Shown: positions 34,868-44,088 of the stretch, one piece after another | Position numbering within the stretch: the stretch's first letter is position 1 | Layout of the letters: each line of letters opens with the position of its first letter | Source of the DNA: Lentzea indica | Lineage (GTDB): Bacteria > Actinomycetota > Actinomycetes > Mycobacteriales > Pseudonocardiaceae | DNA length: 64,000 nt | Direction: 5' to 3' | NCBI RefSeq assembly: GCF_012184385.1 | Contig: NZ_VSRL01000022.1 | Span: forward strand, 1 to 64,000 | The notes under the pieces: model-generated | What the model was told of the DNA's origin: nothing | Database searches by the model: none | What the model saw: only the letters and a program-made list of their open reading frames with translations | Made by a program: the position numbers and the translations under genes

Positions 34868-35694
34868 GCGATTCGATGTGGCAAGGCGGTGGCGTCGACC
34901 TGGACGCCTACCTGACCCGCGTGGGCTACGAGGGCGACGTGGCCGCGGACCTCTTCACGCTGCGGGGCCTGCACACCGCCCACGTCGATGCGATCGCCTT
35001 CGACAACCTCGACGCGCTGCTCGGGCGCACGGCGGTGCCGCTGGACCTGGACAGCGTCCAGGAGAAGATCGTGCGGCGGGGCCGCGGAGGCTGGTGCCTG
35101 GAACAGGTCGTGCTGATGGCGGCCGTGCTGGACCGCATCGGGTTCACGTTCACGGCGTTCGCCGGCAGGACGCGGATCCGCACCGGGAGCAGGTTCGGGC
35201 CGGCCCTGCACGTGGCCCTGTGCGTGGAGCTGGACGGCGAACTCTGGCTCCACGACGTGAGTTTCGGCGCCTTCGGGCCGCACGAGCCGATCCAGCTCGC
35301 GGAGAACGCGCGGCTGGACGGCGACTGGTCGTTCGATCTCGTGCGCGAGCCGAGCGGTGAACACGTGCTGCGGTTCCTGCGGCCGGAGGGACCGGCGGAG
35401 CTCTACGGCTTCACCACGGACGTGCGCTATCCATCGGACTTCGAGCTTCTCAACCACTTCTGCCTCACGCATCCGCGCTCGCCGTTCAACCACCGGATGA
35501 TCCTCCAGCGCACGCAGCCTGAGGTGAGGCACCTCCTCGCCGGCACCGTGCTCACCGAGATCCGGCCGGGGGAGCCGGCGACGGTCCGCGAGCTCGACGA
35601 GGCCGAGACGCTGTCCGCTCCCGAGGAGATCTTCGGGATCACCTTGGAGCCAGGCGACATCCAGGTCCTCAGGAAGACCTTGGCGGGCCCATGA
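34864..35694 (+). CDS. Arylamine N-acetyltransferase (BezG-like)
   Basis: A 276-residue NAT-family enzyme. The catalytic triad is visible as Cys78 (RGRGGWCLEQ), His116 (GPALHVALC) and Asp131 (LHDVSFG). The 38- and 15-residue spacings equal those of characterised bacterial NATs. NATs move acetyl from acetyl-CoA to arylamines or arylhydroxylamines. In benzastatin biosynthesis the NAT makes the N-acetoxy substrate that the P450 cyclises. Here it is coupled by 4-bp overlaps to both UbiA and pabAB. Together with the AurF-like gene downstream, this supports O-acetylation of an N-hydroxy aminobenzoate. Confidence 0.92.
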   Translation: MSDSMWQGGGVDLDAYLTRVGYEGDVAADLFTLRGLHTAHVDAIAFDNLDALLGRTAVPLDLDSVQEKIVRRGRGGWCLEQVVLMAAVLDRIGFTFTAFAGRTRIRTGSRFGPALHVALCVELDGELWLHDVSFGAFGPHEPIQLAENARLDGDWSFDLVREPSGEHVLRFLRPEGPAELYGFTTDVRYPSDFELLNHFCLTHPRSPFNHRMILQRTQPEVRHLLAGTVLTEIRPGEPATVRELDEAETLSAPEEIFGITLEPGDIQVLRKTLAGP

Positions 35695-37729
35695 CGCGTA
35701 CATTGCTGGTGGACAACTACGACTCGTACACCTTCAACCTGTACCAGCTGATCGCCGAGATCAACGGCCAGGAGCCGGTCGTCGTGGTGAACGACGATCC
35801 GGCACTGCTCGACCTGTGGCTGGAGAACTTCGACAACATCGTCGTCTCGCCCGGCCCCGGTCGACCGCAGAGCTCCCGCGACATCGGCCTCGTCGGGGAA
35901 CTGTTGCGCCGCACCACGTTGCCGGTGCTGGGTGTTTGTCTCGGCCATCAGATCATCGGGCACCTGGCGGGCGCGACCGTGTCCGCCGCGCCCGAGCCAC
36001 GGCACGGGCACCTCGCCAAGGTCTCCCACGAGGGAGATCCGTTGTTCGCCGGGGTTCCTCGTGAGTTCGTCGCGGTGCGGTACCACTCGCTCGGCGTGCA
36101 GGAGCCTCTGCCGGAGGAGCTCGTCCCGATCGCGTGGGCGGACGACGGCGTGTTGATGGCGTTGCGGCACCGGGACTTGCCGCAGTGGGGGGTGCAGTTC
36201 CACCCCGAGTCGGTCGCCTCCGGGTACGGCAGGGAGATCCTGCGGAACTTCGCCGAGCTGACCCGCCAGGCCCACGGGTCTGGATCCAGCGCGCTCGGAC
36301 TCATCAGCACCGTCGTCCCGACCGCTGCCGATGCCGAGTCCATCTTCCTGGAGCTGTTCGACGACAACCCCTGCTGCTTCTGGCTCGACAGCAGCCGGGT
36401 CGAGAAAGGACTGTCCCGGTTCTCGTTCCTGGGCGACACGTCCGGGCCGCTCAGCGAGATCGTGACGTACCGCACCGGCAGCGGGGTGGTGGAGGTGCGC
36501 GACGCCGACGGGGTCCGCGACGTCCCCGGCAGCGTGTTCGACTTCCTGGAGCAGCGGCTGCGCGAGCGGCGGATCCCCGACACGACCCTGCCGTTCAACC
36601 TGACCGGTGGGTACGTCGGCTACTTCGGGTACGAGCTCAAGGCGGAATGCGGTGCCGCGGTCCGCCACAGCGCCCAAACTCCGGATGCCGCCTGGATGTT
36701 CGCCGACCGGATCGTCGCGGTCGACCACCAGGAAGGGCTGACCTACCTGGTCGCCGTGCACGACGAGGAGACCCGGCGCGACGCTCAGGAGTGGGTGGAC
36801 CGGACGGCGACCGTCCTCAGTGGACTGCGCCCGGCTGCCGACGAGCCCGCGGGCGAACCGTGCGCGCTTCCTGACGCCGAGGAGTACCTGGTCCGCGACC
36901 GGGACCAGTACCTGGCGGACATCGCGGAGTGCCAACGGCAGCTGCGCCTGGGCGAGAGCTACGAGATCTGCCTGACCAACAACCTGCACCTGCCGTTCCA
37001 CGACGACGACACCACGTTCTACCGGCGGTTGCGCCGGGCGAACCCGGCGCCGTACGCCGCGTTGCTGCGCCTCGGCGACGTCACGGTCTTCTGCTCGTCG
37101 CCGGAGCGGTTCCTGCGCATCGAGCGGGACCGCACGGTCACCAGCAAGCCGATCAAGGGCACCGCACCCCGCGACGCCGATCCCGTGCGCGACGCCGAGA
37201 TCGCCGCCACCCTCGCCTCGAGCGCCAAGACGCAGGCCGAGAACCTGATGATCGTCGACCTGCTGCGCAACGACCTGGGCCGGGTGTGCGAGGTGGGCAG
37301 CATCGACGTCGATCCGTACCTGGCCGTCGAGAGCTACCAGACCGTGCACCAGCTGGTCTCCACGGTCCACGGCCGGCTCAAGGACGGGGTCAGCGCGATG
37401 GACTGCCTCCGGCAGTGCTTCCCCGGCGGCTCGATGACCGGGGCGCCGAAGCTGCGCACCATGGAGATCATCGACGGCCTGGAGACGGAGGCCAGGGGCG
37501 TGTACTCCGGCACCCTCGGCTACTTCGGCCTCTCCGGCGGCACCGACCTGAACATCGTGATCCGCACCGCGGTCCGCGTCGGTGACCGGTTGACGATCGG
37601 TGCGGGCGGGCGATCGTGCTCGACTCCGACGCCCAGGAGGAGTACGAGGAGATGCTGCTCAAGGCGGCGGCGTCGCTGCGCGCCTGGCGTGCGCCAGCAG
37701 TGTCGGACGCGGGCGGCTCGCAGCGATGA
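35691..37729 (+). CDS. pabAB: Fused aminodeoxychorismate synthase (PabA-PabB), with a 3' frameshift
   Basis: Makes 4-amino-4-deoxychorismate from chorismate and glutamine. Residues 1-195 are the glutamine amidotransferase (GVCLGHQ nucleophile Cys; FHPES His-Glu). The PabB part follows, with SKPIKGTAPRD, whose Lys marks aminodeoxychorismate rather than anthranilate synthases, and CFPGGSMTGAPKLRTMEII. The intact frame fails at about 37605, after LTIGAGG. The expected tail AIVLDSDAQEEYEEMLLKAAAS continues one frame over, to TGA 37727-37729, which overlaps the next ATG. Adding one G in the GGGCG run repairs it. If the deletion is real, the protein loses its last two helices and reads into a nonsense tail ending near 38219. 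Confidence 0.9.
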
Positions 37730-38493
37730 GCGACAACGGCATTCGGTGGTGGGACGACGACGGGTGGTCGCCGTCCGACACGACCGGGACGGTGCGGGTC
37801 ATCGACTCGTGGCTCGTGGACGAGGGGCGAGTGCGGGGATTCGGCCTGCACGCCCGGCGCTTTGCCGAAGCCTGCTCCCGGTTCTCCGGACCGGGAACGG
37901 ACGGGTTCCTGCGCGCGGTCGCCGAGTCGTTGCCCGCGCGGGGCCGGTGGTTTCCCCGCGTCGAGCTCGTGGAGACCGGTTCTCGGACGCGACTGCGGCT
38001 GTGGCTGCGTCCCGCGCCCCCGCGCACCAGGACCGTTCGGTTGTGGAACTCGGGCCCCGACCGCCGAAGCCTGCCCGCCGTCAAGGGCGTCGACCTGGAC
38101 CACCTGACCGCCCTGCGCGCCGCCGCGGTCGCGGCAGGAGCCGACGAGGCGTTGCTGCTCTCGCCCGAAGGACACGTGCTCGAAGGATCCACGACGAGCA
38201 TCGTCTGGTGGCGCGGTGACACGCTGTGCGGTCCGCCGCCCGGACCCGGCCTGCTCCCCGGGATCACCCGTGCCCTGCTCGGGGAGCTGGCCGGGCAGCC
38301 GGTCGCCGGAGAGTCCGCCACCCCGGCAGAGCTGGCTGACGTTCCTGTGTGGACGGTCAACGCCCTGCACGGCATCCGGCCGGTCACCGAGGGGCTGGGC
38401 CGGTTCCTCGAAGACGACGCGGCGCTGGCCGAGCGCTGGCAGGCGCGCCTGGAGCAGCTCGCCGTTCCCGTCGTCCCCGCGCTGAACACCTGA
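37726..38493 (+). CDS. Class IV aminotransferase-fold protein, 4-amino-4-deoxychorismate lyase
   Basis: A 255-residue PLP enzyme of the branched-chain aminotransferase/ADC-lyase fold. It would release pyruvate from aminodeoxychorismate to give PABA. The PLP Lys is in LPAVKGVDLDHL. The cofactor-binding stretch is VLEGSTTSIVWWRGD, followed by PPGPGLLPGITRALL. ATG 37726 overlaps the repaired pabAB stop, so the two are coupled as expected for sequential steps. An unusually tryptophan-rich N-terminus (RWWDDDGW) replaces the standard opening. A branched-chain aminotransferase role is less likely given this context. Confidence 0.88.
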   Translation: MSDNGIRWWDDDGWSPSDTTGTVRVIDSWLVDEGRVRGFGLHARRFAEACSRFSGPGTDGFLRAVAESLPARGRWFPRVELVETGSRTRLRLWLRPAPPRTRTVRLWNSGPDRRSLPAVKGVDLDHLTALRAAAVAAGADEALLLSPEGHVLEGSTTSIVWWRGDTLCGPPPGPGLLPGITRALLGELAGQPVAGESATPAELADVPVWTVNALHGIRPVTEGLGRFLEDDAALAERWQARLEQLAVPVVPALNT

Positions 38494-38506
38494 AGGAGGT
38501 TTCCCG

Positions 38507-39451
38507 ATGCCCGGCACCGCGGCACGTGAAGAGTCCGAGTATGAACGCGACCTGCTGGTCCAGCTGACCCGTCGCTGGGGCAAGCGGGTGGCCGTCAAGA
38601 AGGACGAGCTCGACCTGGACGGTCACTTCGACGCAGGCCTGCCGGACTTCCCGGAACACCTCGTCCCGGTGCTGCACCTGCCGGGCGCCGAGCGGCTCGA
38701 CCGGGACGCCCGCGAGCGCATCCTGTCCGCGGCGTGGATCGCCTACAACGCCAAGACTGCGGCCATCGAGGACGAGATCATCCTGCCGGCCTGCCGGTTG
38801 ATGCTCCAGGAGCGGATCCCCGTCCGCCGTGACGACGTCGCCGTGGACGCGCTGCACCAGACGATCATCGACGAGCACTACCACATCCTGATGTGTCACA
38901 ACGCCGTCGGCGTCACCCGCCGCCGGCGCGACATGGCCGGCGTGCGGTTCGCGCCGGACGCGTGGTCGGTGGTCCAGGGCAGGGCCGCGGCCAGGGCCGG
39001 GCTGTCCGGATTCGACCGCGACATCGTCGACATCGCGTTCTCCCTGGCCGCCGAGACGACGATCAGCGGGTTCCTCTCCGCGCTCTCCACCGCCCAGGAG
39101 ATCCAGCCGATGAACCGGATCACCACCGATCTGCACCGGCGGGACGAGAGCGGCCACGCGGTGGTGTTCCGCGAGTTGTGCGGGTCGCTCTACCGGAACC
39201 TGGACAGTGCGCAGCAGCAGATGTTCCGCGAGGCGCTCGTCGACGGCCTGACCGCGTTCCGTTCCGCCGACCTGGAGCCGTGGGTGAGTGTTGCGGCCCA
39301 AGGCGGCTTCGAGGTCGGCGTCGACCAGCTGGGCGAGTGGGCCGCGTCCCGTCCCGCACCCGCGCGCGACACCGGACCGTTGCAGCTGCTGCTCGACGAC
39401 CTGGGCATCAGCCACGACCTCGTCGAGACGGTCCAGGTGAACCGGCCCTGA
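38507..39451 (+). CDS. AurF-like non-heme diiron N-oxygenase
   Basis: A 314-residue arylamine oxygenase, with ATG 38507 after GAAGGAGG. Seven putative iron ligands are visible: Glu88, Glu123, His126 (in DEHYHI), Glu183, His210, Glu214 and His217 (HRRDESGH). Their spacing (35, 3, 60, 27, 4, 3) is exactly that of AurF, which oxidises p-aminobenzoate to p-nitrobenzoate through the hydroxylamine. In this operon the likely task is N-hydroxylation of PABA or prenyl-PABA, so that the N-acetyltransferase can activate the hydroxylamine for P450 cyclisation. Whether it stops at the hydroxylamine or goes on to nitroso/nitro cannot be told from sequence. Confidence 0.93.
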   Translation: MPGTAAREESEYERDLLVQLTRRWGKRVAVKKDELDLDGHFDAGLPDFPEHLVPVLHLPGAERLDRDARERILSAAWIAYNAKTAAIEDEIILPACRLMLQERIPVRRDDVAVDALHQTIIDEHYHILMCHNAVGVTRRRRDMAGVRFAPDAWSVVQGRAAARAGLSGFDRDIVDIAFSLAAETTISGFLSALSTAQEIQPMNRITTDLHRRDESGHAVVFRELCGSLYRNLDSAQQQMFREALVDGLTAFRSADLEPWVSVAAQGGFEVGVDQLGEWAASRPAPARDTGPLQLLLDDLGISHDLVETVQVNRP

Positions 39452-39484
39452 CCGCCCTGCCCAGCCACGTGATCGTGAGGCCAG

Positions 39485-40798
39485 ATGAGCGACGGCACAG
39501 TCGAAACGGTCCCGGACTGGCGGACGCTCGTCGCCCACCAGCGACCGGAGTGGCCCGACCAGGTCAGGCTCGACGAGGTGGTGGCCGACCTGGCGGCCTC
39601 GCCCTCGCTGGTCACACCCCAGGAATGCGACACGCTCACCGCACGCCTCGCCCAGGTCGCAGAGGGCAAAGCGTTCCTGCTGCAGGGCGGTGACTGCGCC
39701 GAACGTCTCGACAACCTCTCGACGCAGGCGATCCAACGCAAACTGCGCCTGCTGCAGCAGATGTCCGTGATCCTCACGTCCGCCTCGGCGCTCCCGGTGG
39801 TCACCGTGGGCCGGATCGCCGGCCAGTACGCCAAGCCCCGGTCCTGGCCGACCGAGACCGTCGACGGGCGCACGCTGCCGGTGTACCGGGGCGACGCGGT
39901 GAACGGCATCGGCTTCACCCAGGCGGAACGGCAGCCCGATCCGGCCCGGCTGCGTCGCGTGTACGACGCTTCACGGTACACATTGGACGTTCTGCGCGCC
40001 CACACCTACGACCTGCACCAGCTGCGCGAACGGAACCAGGACTTCGTCGCCCGCTCGCCGGCCGGCGTTGGCTGCGGCCGGCTCGTCAGGCGGATCGGCC
40101 GGTCAATGTCCTCAATGGACGCCAGAGGCGGCGCGAGCGGCGCGGAGTTGTTCGCGAGCCACGAGGGACTCCTGCTCGACTACGAGGAAGCGCTGACCCG
40201 CCACGACCGGGGCTCCGGCCGGCGATACGCGGGCAGCGGCCACATGCTGTGGATCGGTGACCGCACCAGACAGCTCGACGGCGCCCACGTCGCCTACTTC
40301 GCGACCATCGACAACCCCATCGCGGTGAAGCTGGGCCCGGCCACCACGCCCGAGCACGCGCTGGCCCTGATCGACCGCCTCGACCCCGACCGCCGGCCGG
40401 GCAGGCTGACGTTCATCGTGCGCATGGGAGCCCGCCGGGTACGGGACCTGCTGCCGGAGCTCGTGGAAAAGGTCAACGCCTCAGGAGCGCCGGTGGTGTG
40501 GGTGAGCGATCCCATGCACGCCAACACCTTCCAAGCGCCCAGCCGGCACAAGACGCGGCGTTTCGACGACGTCCTCGCCGAGGTCGCCGGCTTCCTCGAG
40601 GTGCACAAGGCGCTCGGCACCCACGCCGGCGGCCTGCACGTGGAGCTGACCGGTGAAGACGTGACCGAGTGCATCGGCGGCAGTGCCGAACTGGGTTTCG
40701 AGGACCTGCACCGCAACTACGAGTCGGCGTGCGACCCGCGTCTCAACGCCGACCAGGCACTCGAGCTGGCCTTTTTGGTCGCCGAGATGCTTGGCTGA
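39485..40798 (+). CDS. Class II 3-deoxy-7-phosphoheptulonate (DAHP) synthase
   Basis: A 437-residue plant-type DAHP synthase, the first step of the shikimate pathway. Characteristic stretches are KAFLLQGGDCAERL, VVTVGRIAGQYAKPRS, LPVYRGDAVNG, GSGHMLWIGDRTRQLDGAH, VSDPMHANTF and HAGGLHVELTGEDVTECIGG. Cluster-borne copies (as in phenazine pathways) usually escape feedback control and raise chorismate supply. It is the last gene of the prenyl-synthase operon, 33 bp after the N-oxygenase. Its stop codon is built into the terminator hairpin at 40796. Confidence 0.95.
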   Translation: MSDGTVETVPDWRTLVAHQRPEWPDQVRLDEVVADLAASPSLVTPQECDTLTARLAQVAEGKAFLLQGGDCAERLDNLSTQAIQRKLRLLQQMSVILTSASALPVVTVGRIAGQYAKPRSWPTETVDGRTLPVYRGDAVNGIGFTQAERQPDPARLRRVYDASRYTLDVLRAHTYDLHQLRERNQDFVARSPAGVGCGRLVRRIGRSMSSMDARGGASGAELFASHEGLLLDYEEALTRHDRGSGRRYAGSGHMLWIGDRTRQLDGAHVAYFATIDNPIAVKLGPATTPEHALALIDRLDPDRRPGRLTFIVRMGARRVRDLLPELVEKVNASGAPVVWVSDPMHANTFQAPSRHKTRRFDDVLAEVAGFLEVHKALGTHAGGLHVELTGEDVTECIGGSAELGFEDLHRNYESACDPRLNADQALELAFLVAEMLG

Positions 40799-40836
40799 AA
40801 CGGGCAAGGCACCTGCCCGGTGCCTTGCCCGTTTCA
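40796..40836. terminator. Very strong bidirectional terminator overlapping a stop codon
   Basis: Perfect 17-bp arms TGAAACGGGCAAGGCAC and GTGCCTTGCCCGTTTCA with a 7-nt loop, between the convergent DAHP synthase and carbamoyltransferase genes. The first arm begins with the DAHP synthase TGA. Confidence 0.92.
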
Positions 40837-40848
40837 GCAAGGGAGCGA

Positions 40849-42510
40849 TCATCCCGCGTCGGGGTTCGTGTACAGCGTCCCCTCCGACCAGATGTAACGA
40901 GTCCCACCCCACCGGGCCGCCGACTCGACGTCGGGAAAGAAGCCCCGTCCCTCCAGGTTCGCGCTGGTGTTGCACAGCACGGGTATTCCGCTGATCTCCG
41001 CATAGGCGGTGAGGATGCGCACCGTGGCGGTGTCCTGAGTGGACGCGATGGTCTGGAGCCGGGCGGTGCCGTCCAGGTGCACGATCGCCGGGACGCGTTC
41101 GGCCCAGCCGGGCCGCATGCGGTGCTCGAAGATCATGTAGGGATCGGGCGTGCCGGGGTCGAAGACCTCCGGCGCGCGGTCCTCCAGGCAGATGGGCGCG
41201 ACGGGCCGGTACTGGGCTCGGTTCTTGATGTCGTTGAGCCGGTCCTTCATCCGGGTGCTGGTCGCGGGCGCGATGATGCTGCGGTTGCCCAGAGCTCGCG
41301 GACCCAGCTCCGCTCGGCCGGACAGGACGACCACCGGTTCGTCCTCGGCGTGCAGGAGGGCGGCCAGCTGCCGCTCGTCGCAGGGTTGTGCGCGCCACCC
41401 GTCGGGGAGGGTGCCGGTGGTGATCCGCGGTCCGCTGTAGACGTTCCACTCCAGCGCCGTCCGGCCGCGCCGGAACATCTCACAGGCCGCTGTTCCGATC
41501 GCCGCCCCCGCGTCGTTGGGGAAGGGCGGGATGAAGACCTCCTGGAAGACCCCGCTGGCCCGGATCGCGGTGTTCCACTTGATGTTCAGCGCGCAGCCGC
41601 CGCCGAGCACCAGGTTGTGGCCGCCGTCCGGGAAGCGGCTCCGCACCGCCGAGGTGAGCCGCTCGAGCAGGTTGCGGCCGAGGTAGGCCTGATAGGTGGC
41701 GATGAGGTCCGCGTTGGACAAGCCCGGCATCAGCTCGTCCCGGTTCGCGGCGACCTTGTCTCCCAGCACCCCCACCCTGTCGACGGGAATGTCGCGGAGC
41801 TCGGCCATGAGGTCGTCGAAGACGGCGAAGGCGCCGGTCTCGACCCGGCCTTTGGCCGCGTAGGCCATGGCCTTTCCCGCGACGGAGAGGTGATGGCGGA
41901 TGAACCGGTCCGACGAAATGTCGTCGGTGTCGGGCAGGTACGGTTCGAACCGGGCGCAGAAGGCCGCGAAGCTGCCTCCGAAGACGGGCATGAGGGCCTC
42001 GACGAAGGTCACCTCACGGGTCGCGGCCCGCACCCGGTAGAGGCGCGGTGTGATGAGGCCGTCCCAGACCAGGACGAACGCGTCTTCGCCCCTCGCGGCG
42101 AACGGGCTCGAGCAGTACGTGCCGATGAGATGGTTGGCGACGTGGGTGTAGCTGGCGTAGTCGTCGAAACCGTGGCCGCTGAAAGTGTGGCGTTGCAGCG
42201 GACCGTCGTCGCCAGGGCTCTCGAGGTACGGTGCGACTCGGAGCTGTACCGGCAGGCCGCCGGCGTTCACGTTGACGGCGAGCTTGCCCGCGGCGTCTTT
42301 CGTGTACCAGCCGTCGACCACGAACTGGTCGATGTCGGCGGGTGACAGACCCTCCGCGGCGAGGATCTCGGTCACGCGTTCCAGGTCTCCGAGAGAGCTG
42401 TAACGTTCGCCGTTCTGCAGCTTCTCGATCTCGTAACTGAAGAGAAGACGACCGTCCTCGATGACGGCAACCCCGCCGTCGTGTGATGCCTTGATCCCGC
42501 ATATGCGCAT
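40849..42510 (-). CDS. O-carbamoyltransferase (NodU/TobZ/NovN family)
   Basis: A 553-residue carbamoyltransferase that makes carbamoyl-adenylate from carbamoyl phosphate and ATP and passes it to a hydroxyl group. The Kae1-like N-terminal domain keeps His10, the metal-binding pair His123/His127 (THVANHLIG) and Asp150 (WDGL), followed by GGGCALNIKWN. The C-terminal YrdC-like domain has GRAELGPRALGNRSI and CNTSANLEGRG. ATG 42510 is preceded by GAAAGGTG at somewhat long spacing. Benzastatins as I know them carry no carbamate, so this predicts an extra decoration, plausibly on a hydroxyl made by the carboxylic acid reductase route or a P450. It probably forms an operon with P450-C upstream. Confidence 0.93.
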   Translation of the reverse strand: MRICGIKASHDGGVAVIEDGRLLFSYEIEKLQNGERYSSLGDLERVTEILAAEGLSPADIDQFVVDGWYTKDAAGKLAVNVNAGGLPVQLRVAPYLESPGDDGPLQRHTFSGHGFDDYASYTHVANHLIGTYCSSPFAARGEDAFVLVWDGLITPRLYRVRAATREVTFVEALMPVFGGSFAAFCARFEPYLPDTDDISSDRFIRHHLSVAGKAMAYAAKGRVETGAFAVFDDLMAELRDIPVDRVGVLGDKVAANRDELMPGLSNADLIATYQAYLGRNLLERLTSAVRSRFPDGGHNLVLGGGCALNIKWNTAIRASGVFQEVFIPPFPNDAGAAIGTAACEMFRRGRTALEWNVYSGPRITTGTLPDGWRAQPCDERQLAALLHAEDEPVVVLSGRAELGPRALGNRSIIAPATSTRMKDRLNDIKNRAQYRPVAPICLEDRAPEVFDPGTPDPYMIFEHRMRPGWAERVPAIVHLDGTARLQTIASTQDTATVRILTAYAEISGIPVLCNTSANLEGRGFFPDVESAARWGGTRYIWSEGTLYTNPDAG

Positions 42511-42605
42511 TGGTCAGCCGCACCTTTCTGGTCGTACAGCAGCCTGGAATCTGGAACGCCAAAAACGGGTTGGTGACGCGGTGTTCCGGAAATGTGAGAA
42601 GGTGT

Positions 42606-43841
42606 CTAGCGGTGGTTCAGCCGTACCGGCAGTGAGTCGAGCCCGCGAATGATCGTGCTGTTGCGCCACCGCAGGTCCTCGGGGTCGACGGCGAGCCTCA
42701 TGGCGGGGAACGCGTCGAGCAGGGCGCCGAACGCCATCTGCACCTCCACCCTGGCCAGCGGCGCCCCGAGGCAGTGGTGGATGCCATGTCCGAAGGCCAG
42801 ATGGCCGGCGGCGGGCCGGAGGACGTCCAGCGCGTGCGGATCACCGAAGCGCTGGGGGTCACGGTTGGCGGAGGCGATCGCCAGCAGCACGAAGTCACCG
42901 GCCGGGATCTCGACGTCACCGATGCTCACCGACTCCGTCGCACATCGGAAGGTGGCGTGCTTCAGCGGGCTCTCCAGCCTCAGGAACTCCTCGACCGCGC
43001 CGGGGAGGAGGGTTCGGTCCTCGCGCAGCGCCTCCCATTGGTCCAGGTTCCGCATCAGGTGGAGCGTGCCGTTGCCGAGGGCGTTGAGGGTGGTCTCGAA
43101 ACCGGCGATGAACAGCAGGTAGGCCGTCGAGACCAGTTCGGTCTCGGTCAGCCGGTCGTCGACGTCGTGCGCCGAGATCAGGGCGGTGAGCACGTCGTCG
43201 GTGGTCATGCGGCGTTTGCGCTCGATCAGTTCGCCGAGGTACTCGGCCACCGCGGTCGCGGCGGCGGCGGCCTCGTCCGGGGAGTTGCCGGAGACGAGCG
43301 CCTTGGACCAGGACTTGAAGTTGCCCTGCTCCTCGACAGGTACGCCCAGCAGCAGGCAGATCACCCGAATCGGCAGCGGAAACGCGAAGGCGTCCAGCAG
43401 GTCCACCGTGTCGTGGTCCGCGAGGGCGTCGACCAGTTCGTCGGTGATCTTCTGGATCTGCGGCCGGAGCGCTTGGATGGCGCGGCTGGTGAAGGCCTTG
43501 CTCACTAGCTTGCGCAGCCTGGTGTGGTCCGGTGGGTCGGTGTGCATCATGTGGCTGGCCAGGACCGAGGAGAAACCGCCGCGCTTGGTGCGGTCCGGCT
43601 CCTTCTGCGCGAACAGCCCGTCGATCCTGTTCAGGTCGGTGCTCAGCCGGGGATCCGCCAGTGCGGAGCGCACAGCCTCGTATCCGGTGATGAGCCAGAC
43701 CGGCAGTCCGCCGCACAGGGGGACTCCAGGAGGCATCATCACCCGGTGCGCCGAGCCTTCGGTGCTGAGCTTCGCATACACCGAGTACGGGTCCTGCACG
43801 AACGCGTCGTCGAGTTCCAGAGGGGCGGAATCGTGGTCCAT
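42606..43841 (-). CDS. Cytochrome P450 (P450-C), CYP107-like
   Basis: A 411-residue P450. ATG 43841 follows GAGGA; an in-frame start at 43886 lacks a site. I-helix IAGFETTLNAL, ExxR in EEFLRLE, heme loop FGHGIHHCLGAPLARVE. The pattern resembles CYP107-type enzymes that hydroxylate polyketides and terpenoids. It lies 95 bp upstream of the carbamoyltransferase on the same strand. It could create the hydroxyl that is carbamoylated. It is divergent from the carboxylic acid reductase gene. Confidence 0.92.
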   Translation of the reverse strand: MDHDSAPLELDDAFVQDPYSVYAKLSTEGSAHRVMMPPGVPLCGGLPVWLITGYEAVRSALADPRLSTDLNRIDGLFAQKEPDRTKRGGFSSVLASHMMHTDPPDHTRLRKLVSKAFTSRAIQALRPQIQKITDELVDALADHDTVDLLDAFAFPLPIRVICLLLGVPVEEQGNFKSWSKALVSGNSPDEAAAAATAVAEYLGELIERKRRMTTDDVLTALISAHDVDDRLTETELVSTAYLLFIAGFETTLNALGNGTLHLMRNLDQWEALREDRTLLPGAVEEFLRLESPLKHATFRCATESVSIGDVEIPAGDFVLLAIASANRDPQRFGDPHALDVLRPAAGHLAFGHGIHHCLGAPLARVEVQMAFGALLDAFPAMRLAVDPEDLRWRNSTIIRGLDSLPVRLNHR

Positions 43842-44088
43842 GGGCACATCCTCGGATTGCAGGCGTCCTCCTGGAATCACTATCAAGGACGACCGGCCAT
43901 CGCAATGGTGGTTATCAAAAAGCCTAACTGCGGCCCGAAGTGCGTGACTGTCCGGTCAGCTGCTGCTACCGTCGCCCTGGTCTGACGATCGAATTGCTTG
44001 CGAGGAAAACCGGTCCACGTCGCGTTTTCGGCGCTGTTTCCATTTCCTGACGGCACAAGTCCGCCACCTGTGCGGCGCGGAGATCACA
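43842..44088. promoter_or_regulatory. Divergent promoter region between P450-C and the reductase gene
   Basis: About 250 bp, A/T-richer than its flanks, controlling P450-C/carbamoyltransferase (minus) and the carboxylic acid reductase (plus). The 100-bp repeat is absent. Its reverse strand contains GGCTTTTTGATAA, weakly recalling the GGGTTTTTCCTAA core of that repeat. No firm promoter boxes were found. Confidence 0.4.

Noticed and set aside
36900-37600. Anthranilate or isochorismate synthase instead of PabB
   Set aside because: The PIKGT Lys and the adjacent ADC-lyase gene point to aminodeoxychorismate formation.
43990-44088. Upstream N-terminal extension of the carboxylic acid reductase
   Set aside because: The frame is open and slightly CAR-like, but has no ATG, GTG or TTG, while TTG 44089 has a good GGAG site.
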